From Carnegiea gigantea (taxonomy: Eukaryota > Streptophyta > Magnoliopsida > Caryophyllales > Cactaceae), in NCBI GenBank assembly GCA_029747015.1, contig JAKOGI010000001.1, positions 4,335,001-4,399,000 of the forward strand: a DNA stretch of 64,000 nucleotides, in the 5' to 3' direction. Under the pieces are notes generated by a model that saw nothing but the letters and a program-made list of their open reading frames with translations, had not been told where the DNA came from and made no database searches. Positions 35,030 to 45,072 of this stretch are shown here, piece by piece (within the stretch, counting starts at the first letter, position 1; every line of letters begins with the position of its first letter). The position numbers and the translations under genes are program-made.

Positions 35030-37299
35030 TCAATTGGAGCTTTGGATCTCAGATATAGCATACCGCAGCATTTCAGAGCCAACAACAAATTTTAACTCCT
35101 TTATAAACAAATCTTTAGCCATTTTTCCAGCCTGGAAGAAACCAAAAGAAACAGAAATCAGAATACAAAAACCACTTCAACTGAAATTCATCTTTGCATA
35201 TTTTATTAATTTTGCTTTACTTCAGCTTCCCATCATGTCAGAAAGGAGCTCTGCAATGCACTACCAAGCAGAGATACCCAAAACCTACCTTGTAGGTCAT
35301 ACACAAAGCTTTCAGCTCTTCAACTTTAGGGGCAGGAAGCAAGCTTCCCAACTTGGAAAATAACTTTGCAACCACCAAACCCGATCCATTGGGTATCCAG
35401 TTTAACAACTCTACTCCCATTGTTTCCCCTAGAAGAGCACGGAAGAAGTATGTCTCATTAGCTTATAATGTAACATTTGCAAAGCCTTGACACCAGATCC
35501 TTTAGAAAGGAACTAAAATGTCCAGCCATAACACAGGAGAGTGTCTGCTCTGTTTCGCTTTTATGGAAGAATTTTCGGCAAGATAAAAAAATTCAGAGGC
35601 AAGGACTATATCTCTTTCCTAAATTTTGCGCCTCTAAAAGAAGTACACACTGGAAAAGCTCCTATTAGATAACTAGACAAACAGAAGAAGCCGTCATAAC
35701 TTACCATTTTGGCAGCTGGAACACTTGTAGCTTACAATGCACTCGGGAAGTATATGGGTATTCATGTTTCTGCTCCATACAATGTACCACTTGGGATTAA
35801 GAAGGTCATCCGCACCAGAATCAAAAGCAGGACTCGACGGTTCACATTGCTGAGATCCAGCTTCAATTTTCTCCGGATTGCCCAAGACCACTCGACAAAA
35901 GACGAGGTGTTTTTCACCATTATGATCCACATCTGACAGCATATCACTAAAGAAAACTCAATTATGAGTATAACACTATGTAAGTTCAAGAGCCTTCATC
36001 AGTATCAAGCTCGACAGAGCTGCATTATTTCAAATATCTTTGATAATTGATCCTTCAACATGCACGTGAACACTTATTATACTTTGTTTTGCGACAAGAC
36101 ATACAAACTTCCAGAAATGGGCAAAGTCGGAACTAAACATGTAACCCCCTACAGCCCATTTATAGCCATGTCCAACATAAATAAACGAGAGAAACATAAC
36201 ACCTTCCATACCTCAGATGTGGCAAGCGGGCAGGAGAGAAGTAAACACCATCTCCATGAGCCCGGGAACCAGAAACCTTGCTAGGCCGCCCGAACCCACG
36301 AGCCAGGATGTGCAAGACATCGTTGTTTGTAGTCCCATGCCAGGCAAACACAGTGTTTGACCGACCACGAACAGCCTCCATTGTCCGCATATGCGTTTGG
36401 AAAATCTCCCACCGCGCCTTCTCCATTCTCCCACTACGATCAAACTGATGAATGGAGGTAATACGCACATTTGGATCGACTCTTTTCATCCCATTCATGA
36501 ACAAGTGCCTCACAACCGAGTATGACCTCTCCCCCTCACTCAGCAACTTAGCATTCGGCCACGCCGAGGGTGCCGGGTTAGCACCAGCAGGAACGACCAA
36601 ACGTTGTCGCTTCGAATTGCCTACTTTGCCATTATTACACGAACTATTAGCAGTATCTTCATTGTCAGCCTCTAATTTCCCCTCCTTAACCTTTCTCTTA
36701 TTACGTCTGCTACCATTATCATTATCCTTACAATTGTCAGCGTCTATCTTAATCTCTATCTCTATCTTCGGTGCTTCATCGCAAGAAGCATCAACACCCT
36801 CATGATCGTCATCATCATCAACTAAAGACTCATCAACAAAGAACTTGGGAAAATAACAATCCCCCTTAACATCAATCCAAGCAATAGATCTCTGCAACCC
36901 ACTCCCCACATCAATTTGCAACATGCGAAAGAAATCGAAGATATAATCATTACCATCAATCTTCACCTCGACCATCGGCCGCTGCTCCAAGAACGCCGAT
37001 TTCGCCCTAGAAAGCGCGTCACCGGAGAGTTCGACCCACGCGCCGTTGGTCCACTGCATCAACCTCGCCGGCGAGCCGCTGGACTTGAAATTCTTGTAGT
37101 TCTGGTGCATAGATTGGCTTGAAACGCTATTCTGATAGCAACTCCAGTGAGGATTTTTCTCACGCTGTATCCTCAGCGGCACATCGACGGTGAGGGTTTG
37201 AGATTGAGAGCCATTCTTCTTGGTTCTTGATGTTGTTGCTGTACCTACATGTACAGGTCCAAAACCTCCTGAATTTGGTCGCACCAATGGCTGCTCCAT
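35030..37299 (-). CDS. SRO/RCD1-family protein (WWE, PARP-like, RST)
   Basis: The gene has four exons: 37299-36212, 35946-35705, 35428-35289 and 35131-35030. All three introns are GT-AG and in phase, giving 523 residues. Residues ~75-155 form a WWE domain (QWTNGAWVEL, then SIAWIDVKGDCYF). An acidic linker follows, with basic NLS-like clusters near 199-208 and 229-233. Residues ~250-440 form a PARP-like domain and ~455-510 an RST domain (KLFSKLGSLLPAPKVEEL). Known SRO proteins are plant nuclear stress and hormone co-regulators; RST binds transcription factors and TAF4. Arabidopsis RCD1 lacks the PARP His-Tyr-Glu triad. Here His321 (FAWHGTT), Tyr353 (GVYFSP) and Glu431 (LPECIV) appear retained. 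The start is the first in-frame Met before the WWE domain. Which SRO number it matches cannot be decided here. Confidence 0.93.
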
Positions 37300-37381
37300 C
37301 GCTGGCGTTAATGGCGGAGCGAGGAGAGAGAAAATCTACAATTTCACCGGTGACAAATCCAGAGTCTTGAACGAGTATCAA
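37160..37381 (-). promoter_or_regulatory. Possible uORF overlapping the SRO start
   Basis: An ATG at 37381-37379, 82 nt upstream of the main start and in another frame, opens a 73-codon frame that runs past the main start codon to 37160. If it lies in the transcript leader it would reduce initiation at the main ATG. The transcript start is not known from sequence, so this is an inference. Confidence 0.3.
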
Positions 37382-37902
37382 AACAATAGAGGCAGCGTTC
37401 TTATAGTCCCATGGAGGTCCAATTTACGGATCCACCCCTACAATTAGGTTTAAACTGGGTCGGTTAAGGAGGGGCATAACTGTCCCTTCGTAGGAGAAAG
37501 GGTTATGGCGGTTTCTTATGGATGGGGTCAATGGATTTTTTAGTTCTTTGGTTAAAAGGAGAAATAAAGAAAAAGGAAAAGAAAAGGTAGAAAATCTGGA
37601 GATGAACGTTAGACGCTGGAGCGGGTACTCATTGGCTTGAGGATCAAGGCAGACAGATAAGCCGGTTCAATTGCTTCGGCCCAAAGAAAAAGATTTGAAA
37701 AAGGGACGCAAAGGCAAGAAACATGTGTTGGAAACTCCACCTTTTGACTTTGGTTTCCAGTTTTCTGAAATTAAAAATGAGTAGATGGTTTCTCCACGGT
37801 GGACTACCAAAAGAATCAATTAGTGCAAGTCAATTAAGAAAAGCCTATGGGTAGCTTTCTTGATCACCAATCAAATAACATCGTACATTAATAATTTTGA
37901 CG
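37300..37902. other. Upstream region of the SRO gene
   Basis: This must contain the SRO promoter. No unambiguous TATA box at a fixed distance was identified. The left LTR of the 8-kb retroelement lies only about 0.6 kb upstream of the SRO start codon. Confidence 0.5.
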
Positions 37903-37907
37903 GTGAT
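37903..37907. repeat. Target-site duplication, left copy
   Basis: GTGAT directly before TGTAAG of the LTR. The right copy GTAAT (45888-45892) differs at one base. Confidence 0.75.
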
Positions 37908-38721
37908 TGTAAGTGCAAATTTCGCGTCTAAAATAAATTAGACAGGAAATTCAGCAACAATTGAATTTTGTATTAATATAATATATGGGTACAATATCTA
38001 AATTTAATACAATAAAAATGATCTTCTGATTCGATCTCCTAATGACTTGAGTATTCCGAGGGCTTGATGCTTAATCTCGGTTGATGCAAATCAGTTGAAG
38101 AACTCTGAAAGCTGTTCTTGATTTTGATCTGCAAGTGGCTGATTGTGGTTTCTGGAACTCTGCAAGTCTTGATCCTTCTCGCTTGGTAGTTGGATGCCCC
38201 TTACCGTCTGAACTCTGAATTCTGCTAATGCTGAATGTTGAATGTTTTTGGATAGATTAATCGATGCGATGGCGAGGTTGCTTGATCTCGATCAATAAAT
38301 TGGATGAAGAACTCTGAAGTAGACTTCAATTTGAGGTTGCAGAAGATGTTGAGTTAGCTGACTTTGATCCTTGTTACTTGATAGTTGGATGTTGTATGCA
38401 GTCTGAGCTCTGGAGCCTGTAGGATGTTGAATATTGAGCTCTCCTTAAAATGAGGGGGGAGGACTCCTATTTATAGGCTCTGCCGGTTAGGGTTAGAGCC
38501 GGGTTTTGGGCCTAGACCCAATAATTATTTTCTTATTTTTAAATAAAGACAATGATTACTAATTTCTGCATCATCGATAACACGTGGCGGCTTTTGATTG
38601 ACTGCACTTAATTTTAACCAAACGGATTCACCAAAATCAACGTGACTTGTGGCACTTTATGGTTGGTCCATTTTTTACATGTGGCATCATCTGATTCGTC
38701 ATAGAATTTTTACCTTCTACA
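37908..38721 (-). repeat. 3' LTR of the gag-only element
   Basis: 814 bp. It matches 45073-45887 over its full length with scattered substitutions and a few indels. It begins TGTAAGTGCAAATTTCGCG and ends TTCTACA in plus-strand orientation. It contains repeated TGATGCTTAATCTCGG / GAAGAACTCTGAA motifs. Confidence 0.95.
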
Positions 38722-38736
38722 AATGCCCCCTCGAGA
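38722..38736 (-). other. Polypurine tract of the gag-only element
   Basis: On the minus strand the bases just before the 3' LTR read TCGAGGGGGCATT. A G-rich purine run next to the LTR is the expected plus-strand primer. Confidence 0.7.
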
Positions 38737-38924
38737 GTCGGCCGCGTACACGAATTTTGAGTGTTTGAAGCGGCTGAGTCTCGAAAACTTGAAAGATGCT
38801 GAAAATTGGAGCTTTTTTTTTAAAATGGGCCGCCTCCCCCTTTGTTTAGACAAATGACTTGCCGACTTGGTAAATAATCCATACTGATTTTATTTTTGAA
38901 GATAATTATGCTTGTAAATTTGTG
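38737..38924. other. Interior spacer next to the 3' LTR
   Basis: Non-coding interior between the polypurine tract and the first array. GAGTCTCGAAAACTTGAAAG near 38768 resembles the dyad units of the large array. Confidence 0.5.
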
Positions 38925-39090
38925 ATAAAATTTTATCAACAACTTGTGATAAAATCTATCAACAGTTTCAGGGATAGAATTTTATCAATAATTTATGATA
39001 AATTTTATCAGTAGTTTGAATGATAAAAATCTATCAATAATTCTAAAGGATAGAACTTTATCAACAAATTTAAATAAAATTCTATCAACA
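38925..39090. repeat. Array of GATAAAATTTTATC-type dyads, ~27-bp period
   Basis: About six degenerate units alternate GATAAAA/TTTTATC half-sites with CAACAA or TAAT spacers. GATAAAATTTTATC is its own reverse complement, so each unit is a small palindrome. It lies inside the gag-only element. Confidence 0.8.
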
Positions 39091-39729
39091 TTTTTTCTGA
39101 CAACTACTATAAATTCGTCTTTTGGCCTGCTGTCAATTCATCGTCTCCTCTTTCCCTTCAACTTAGCAACCCGGTTATGAACTTGAGTTCTCAACTTTCA
39201 GCCTTCTCTAACCTTTTGGCATCTCTCTCTCTTTTTTTCTTTTTTTTTTAGGGTTCTGGGAATGAGGCGCGAAACAGGGATGGCTATGGTGGATAGGAAA
39301 GAGAAGGGGAAAAAAAAACAGAGCCCGGCACTTCCTAAAAGCAGCGTTCTTTTTGTTGCAATTTTCATGCTAAATTTCGATGAGGTGTTGGTCTCATGAG
39401 ATTAACACTTCATTGCAATTGTCAATGTTTAACACTTCATTGCAATTGTCAATGTTTGACCTTTTCCCCCGCGATGCCCTGTGGACTGCTGCTTTGGATT
39501 TTATTTTTTTTGGGTTTGTTTGGCCTGTTCTGCTAAGTTACCGAGCACATGCAACTTCTTGATTTCGCTTTTTCACAATTTCTTTTGATTTTTCCTTTTT
39601 TTTAGCCATTTGATATTCCTTTTGCTTTTTTGTAAGGTCCTTTTTGTTAAAGCCTCTTTATTTTTTAGTCCCCTTTTTTTAGAGAACTTTAACTAATGCT
39701 TCCCTTTTTTTTCTTTAGAAAGCTGCTGG
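39091..39729. other. Interior spacer of the gag-only element
   Basis: Non-coding, T-rich, with one direct duplication (AACACTTCATTGCAATTGTC at about 39403 and 39430). No coding remnants of pol were found. Confidence 0.55.
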
Positions 39730-40400
39730 ATTGACTACTCCCCCTATTAGATCGCAAGTGAGGTCGATCTTTAAGACGAGGAATCGTTTCTCCCTATAGA
39801 TTCTATTCTTCGCAAGAGACTTCCTCACTTAATCTAGCTGAGATCGACTTGAATTTCATCTAACCACGACTCCACCAATTAGATCGCGAAGTGATTTGAC
39901 TTTTAAGACGAGGAATCGTTTCTCCCTGTAGATTCGATTCTTTGCAGGAGACTCCCTCACTTAATCTAATGGTGTCGACTTGAATTTCTCTCTTCCAGCT
40001 GCAACTCCTCTAGTTAGATTGCGAAGTGAGGTCGACTTTTAAGACGATGAATCGTTTCTCCTCATAGATTCGATTCTTCGCAGGAGACTCCCTCACTTAA
40101 TCTAATTGGTGTTGACTTGCATTTCTTCATTCCAGTCGCGACTCATCCAATTAGATTGCGAAGTGAGGTCGACTTTTAAGACGAGGAGTCGTTTCTCTCC
40201 GTAGATTCGATTCTTCGCAGGAGACTCCCTCACTTAATCTAATTGGTGTCGACTTGTATTTCTTTATTCCAACCGCGACTCCTCCACTTATATTGCGAAG
40301 TAAGGTCGACTTTTAAGATAATGAATCATTTCTCCCCGTAGATTCGATTCTTCGCAGGAGACTCCCTCACTTAATCTAATTGGTGTCGACTTGTATTTCT
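39730..40400. repeat. Five tandem ~135-bp hairpin-forming units
   Basis: Units start near 39733, 39868, 40001, 40138 and 40276. Each runs from ATTAGATTGCGAAGTGAGG through AGATTCGATTCTTCGCAGGA to CCTCACTTAATCTAAT. The first and last stretches are reverse complements, so each unit can fold as a hairpin; GAATCG...CGATTC forms an inner stem. The two stretches differ only by a few unpaired bases (GCG). They lie inside the gag-only element. Confidence 0.9.
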
Positions 40401-41345
40401 TCCATCAGATTTGCGAAGGTATGGCTTTCTCCACTTAGATAATGAAGGCAAAACTTCTCCGGTCAGATAGTGAGGACATTACTCATCCGATCAGACAGTA
40501 AAGACATTCAGACAATGAAAGTGTGCCGCCTCCAATCACATAGTCGAGACATATTCTTCCAATCAGAAAGTGAAGGTTTGACTCCTCTTTCAGACAACAA
40601 AGGCTTGAGTCCTACGATCATAGTACAAAGGCATCTAGACTCCTCCAATCATGCAGCAGAAACTTAACTTCTTCCATCAGACAATAGAGGCAGCTCTTTC
40701 GATCAGAAAGAGAAGTCCTGACTCATCCAATCAGCCAGCAAACGCAACTATCATGATCATAAAGTAACAGCTTGACTCATTCGATAAGACAGATGAGGTA
40801 TGACTTATCCAATCAGACAACATAGGTGACTCATCCGATCAGACAGTGCATACTTGGCCTCTTCTATCAGATAGTGCAGAAGACTCTCCCGATCAGAAAG
40901 TAAATACTTGGCTTATCCGATCAGATAACAAAGGTGACTCATCCGATTAGACAGTGCAGACTTGGCCTCTTCTATCAAACAGCGAAGGTGACTCTTCTGA
41001 TCAGAAAGAGAAGGCTTAGCTCATTCGATCAGGCAGCAAACGCAATTATCCCGATCAGAAAGTAACAGCTTGACTCCTTCGATCAGACAGATGAGGCATG
41101 ACTCATTCAATCAGACAACAAATGTGACTCATCTGATCAAACAGTGCAAACTTGGCCTCTTCTATCAGACAATGAAGACGACTCTCCTGATCTAAAAGTA
41201 AAGGCTTGGCTCATCCGATCAGACAACAAAGGTGACTTATCCGATCAGACAATGCAGACTTGACCCTTTCGATCACACAAAAGCTCGACTCTTTCGGTCA
41301 GATAGGAAAGACATGATCCTTCCAATCAGACACCGAAAGTTTGAC
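40401..41345. repeat. Array of ~30-bp GATCAGACAG units
   Basis: About 30 degenerate units carry GATCAGACAGTGAAG or GATCAGAAAG followed by GACTCATCC/GACTCTTCC. Some pairs form a higher-order repeat of ~120-180 bp; the order ATGAGG, CAACAAAGGTGACTCATCC, CAGTGCAGACTTGGCCTCTT recurs near 40790, 40925 and 41095. No open frame was seen. Confidence 0.9.
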
Positions 41346-41539
41346 TTTGCAAATTGCCAGTGCCCGACTTGAAGGAAAAGACGACCAATTTTAAAGGAAG
41401 ACGCCTGTATTGCTAATGCAAAGGAGGATGCGATCTTATTTTTGCCCCCAACTTGAAGGCTTCTAAAAGTTTGCAACAATTTGGTAGTTGTTTGAAGTCT
41501 GTTTATATGGTTTGAGAATGTGCTGAGTGACTTACAAGT

Positions 41540-43460
41540 CAACACCTTTGATAAAATGACTTGACAGTCTTTTACTTTAATGACTAAGAGTCTTGAACTC
41601 GATGACTTGGGAGTTCATTTAGTGACTTGGGAGTCAATAAATTTGTTGACTTAGGAGTCTTAAACTTTAGAAACTTGAGAGTCATCAACTTTGATAACCC
41701 GGAGCTTAGAACTTTCTTGACTTTGGAGTCTGGAGCTTTGATGACTTGGTAGTCTTTTAATTTTGATGTCTTGAGAGACTTGAACTTTGATGACTTGAGA
41801 ATCAACTTCGTGACTTGGGAGTCAATAATTTTGTTGATTTAGAAGTCCTGAAAAAACACTTTGAAGTCTTAAAAAAAAAAAGGGCTTCGAAGTCTACGAG
41901 ATTTGATGACTTGGGAACCTGCTAGGATTGACTTGGAAGTTAGAGAGTTTTATGACTTGGAGTCTTCGCGATTTGATGACTTAGAAATCCATTACATCTA
42001 GGATTTGAAGGTCCATAAGATTGACTTGAAAGTCTTCGATAACCTAAGAGTCAATAATTCTGTTTGACTTGTGAGTCTACAACTTAGATGACTTGAGAAT
42101 CTTTAAACTTTATTTATTTGAGAGCTTATGTCGTTGATGACTTGAGAGTCTACCATGTTGACGACTTGAGATTCACAGAATTCACTTCAAAGTTTGTAAT
42201 TTTATTAACTTGATCGATTTTGGGTGACTTGGAAGTCTTTGATTTTGATGGGTTGAGTATTCTGTGGGTGACTTGATAGTCTGTGCTGACTTGAGAGTCT
42301 AGAAGTTTGGATTTGGAAGTCTTAAGAGTGACTTGAGAGTCAAAGCTATTGATGACTTGATAGTCTGTGCTGACTTGAGAGTCTAGAAGTTAGGATTTGG
42401 AAGTCTTAAGAGTGACTTGAGAGTCAAAGCTATTGATGACTTGAGAGTCGTTGAATTCACTTCAAAGCTTACAATTTTCTCGACTTGATAATCTTTAGGC
42501 GACTTGGAAGTCCTTGATTTTGATGACTTGAGTATCATGTGGGTGACTTGATAGTCTGTGCTGACTTAAGAGTTTACAAATTTGGACTTGAAAATCTTAA
42601 GGGTGACTTGAGAGTCAAGGTTTCTTGTAACTTGACAGTCTTTAGGAGTGACTTGAGAGTTTTCATCAAACGTACAATTACATTGACTTGGAGTCCATTG
42701 ACTTGAAAGTCTAATGTAAGTTACTTGAAAATCTTCAAATGTGATAACTTGCGGGTTTACGAAATTTGATGATTTAGGAGTCTTTGAATTTGAATGACTT
42801 GATAGTCTTTTGCTTTGCTGACTTAGGACTCTGAAATTTTGACGATTTGGTAGTCTGTGGCATCAATGAGTTGAAGGCCTGTAAAGTTGACTTAAAAAGT
42901 CTTTGATAACTTGAGAGTCAAGAATTTTGTTTGTAAGAGTTGGACGACTTGGGAGCCTTAAAAGTTTGACTTGGAAGTCCACCAAATTTGATGATTTTAG
43001 AGTCTGTCAAGCCTAACTTTGAAGTTTGGCTGGATCGACTTCGAGTTCTCAGAGTTTGATGGATGAGGTGTCTGTAGAAGCTTACCTGCAAGTCTTAGTG
43101 CTTCTCAACTCAAAAGCCCGTAAAGGCTGACTTAGAAGTCTTAGAGTTTGGTGACTTGGGAGTATGCTAATATTGACTTAGAAGTCCAAGAGTTTTGCGA
43201 CTTGGGAGTCTTTGACATTTTATGACTTTGAATGCAGGATTTGCTTAAGAGTCCTGCATGGTTGACTTTGGAGTCAGAGAGTTCGATAACATATGTGTTT
43301 CTAGAGGCTGACTTAGAAGTCTTAGAGTTTGAATGACTTGACAGTCTATCATGAGTGACTTGAGAGTCTTCGAGTCTCTACAGGGAGTGGCTTAAAAGTC
43401 TGTAAGTTCTTTGATGACTTAGAAGTCTATAGAGGTTGACTTGGAAGTCTGCTCCCTAAA
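41540..43460. repeat. ~1.9-kb array of GACTTGAGAGTC dyads, ~23-bp period
   Basis: Some 80 degenerate units consist of GACTTG(A/G)(G/A)AGTC plus a spacer such as TTTGAATTTTGAT. GACTT and AAGTC/GAGTC are inverted half-sites, so most units form a short dyad. One internal block of about 70 bp is repeated exactly or nearly so (near 42285-42360 and 42375-42440). Minus-strand frames of Lys/Ser-rich composition over it are short and look like by-products. Confidence 0.92.
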
Positions 43461-43518
43461 TGCCAATTTTGGGTCACTTTCTTCCGAAGCACTTTCCAAT
43501 ATGATCTCTAATTAACGA

Positions 43519-44991
43519 TCAATCAGATTCTTCAGCATTTTCTGGCGCATCAGACTCAGAATAAGGACATTCTTTCTCTTCGGAGTCTCTAAGCATGGAG
43601 TTTTCATTTCTTGACGATGTCACTGATTCATCATAATTGAGCCGTCTATCATAGTAAGCAATTGTAAGCTCCATTTCACGAGCTCGTGTTGCCAATTCTT
43701 GGAATGTTTTGGGCTTGTTTACTTGCAAGGAATAAAGTATATCCCAATCCATTCCTCGAGCACACATCTCAACAGCCGAAAATTCAGATAAATAGTCTTT
43801 ACACTTCAGAGATAGAGTACGCCAACGATTAATATAATCGATAACTGGCTCGTTGTTCCATTGCCTTGTGTTAGCCAACTCTGTTATGCTGACTACGCGG
43901 TGCGTGCTATAGAAGTGATTCAAGAACTCACTTTCCATTTGTCCCCAACTATCAATGGACTCAAAGGCAAGGTTTGTATACCAGTCGAATGCAATTCCTT
44001 TAAGGGACCGCACGAACTGTTTCACTAACTGATCTCCTTCGGTGCCAGCATTACTGCAGGTTTCGACGAATTGAGCGATGTGCTGCTTGGGATTACCCTT
44101 ACCATCAAATTAGTTGAATTTGGGAGGTTGATAGCCATGAGGCATACAAAGTGCATCGATCCTCTTTGTATAAGACTTGGTATACAAGTAACTCTTGTGA
44201 GACTCTCCCAACTGAGCCTTGATTGCTTTAACTATCAAATTTTGAATTTGCTCAACTGACATTAAGCTGAAGGATGAATCGTTCTTTGGTTTGCGTACAT
44301 CATCAGACTCCTCGCTGTGATTAGAGTCTTTGTCAGAATCTTCACTGCTTGAGCATTTGTTAAAAGTTTCAGATGTCCGCTTCCCCACCTTCTTTGTCAA
44401 ATCAGCAATCTGTTTGCTTTGACGCTTGATTTGAGCATCTTTTTTTGCATTTTCCTTTGAGAGTCTATCGAGCATGGGTTTCATGTCTGCTAGTTGTTCC
44501 TCCAAGTTAATAGTCTCTGTCACCATGGCTGGCATGATAACAGTGTCAGAAGATTCGACTTCAAGATGTGAGAAAACTGAATGCCTTGAAAATGTTGGTG
44601 AAGAATCACTGCTACCATAGTCATCATCATCCTCACTGATAGGTTGGAAGACAGGATTGATGTAGGTCTGGAATTTTTCCAGTCCACATGGTAGAGCCTC
44701 CTTTATATTGAAGATAGCAAGAGTCTTTAGCTTCAAATTAGGGAGACAAGCAGTTTGATTGACTCCAATAGTAGGCAAGTTGAAGCCAAAGTTTTGAGTT
44801 TTGCGTGACTGCAAAGTTGGAGCCACAACTTGTTGCTTAAAGGTGATGGAGGCAGCAGCTTTGGTCATGCTCTTAGTCACCATCTCGGTGCTTGGACTGC
44901 CAAAGGTAATACGAGCCTTTGTGGATCCTTTGGATGTACATCCGATAGTCTCCTTCTTCGAAAATTGAAGAATGGCGTTCTTGGTAACCAT
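43519..44991 (-). pseudogene. Retrotransposon gag, interrupted by one stop
   Basis: One 491-codon frame from ATG at 44991 to the stop at 43519 is broken only by a TAA at 44112-44110. The upstream part (293 codons) has a Ser/Thr-rich N-terminus and an acidic stretch (SEDDDDYGSSDSS). A predicted coiled coil (EEQLADMKPMLDRLSKENAK onward) and a second acidic stretch follow. The part after the stop carries the Ty3-type gag core (FVRSLKGIAFDWYTNL, then a YINRWR-type helix region), as in the Retrotrans_gag family. The C-terminus is acidic and has no CCHC zinc knuckle. Gag forms the particle that packages the RNA. The stop could come from a C-to-T change, inferred from its position in otherwise intact frame. 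Confidence 0.9.
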
Positions 44992-45050
44992 TTATGCTTC
45001 AAAGGAGTGTAGAACTTGTTCACTTGGAGAACGAAATGAGAGGCAGAGAG

Positions 45051-45068
45051 GTCCCGCCGAGCGTGCCA
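45051..45068 (-). other. Primer-binding site of the gag-only element
   Basis: On the minus strand TGGCACGCTCGGCGGGAC follows the 5' LTR after four bases (AATT). It starts with TGG, complementary to a tRNA CCA end. The tRNA species was not identified. Confidence 0.75.
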
Positions 45069-45072
45069 AATT

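Noticed and set aside
36452..36805. 117-codon plus-strand frame
   Set aside because: Antisense shadow of SRO exon 1.
41584..41805. 73-codon Lys/Ser-rich frame in the dyad array
   Set aside because: It repeats the array unit in translation and is closed by stops on both sides; no sign of selection on protein.
41540..43460. CRISPR-like array of short regular repeats
   Set aside because: The host is a plant, unit lengths vary, spacers are not unique inserts, and the array lies inside an LTR retrotransposon.
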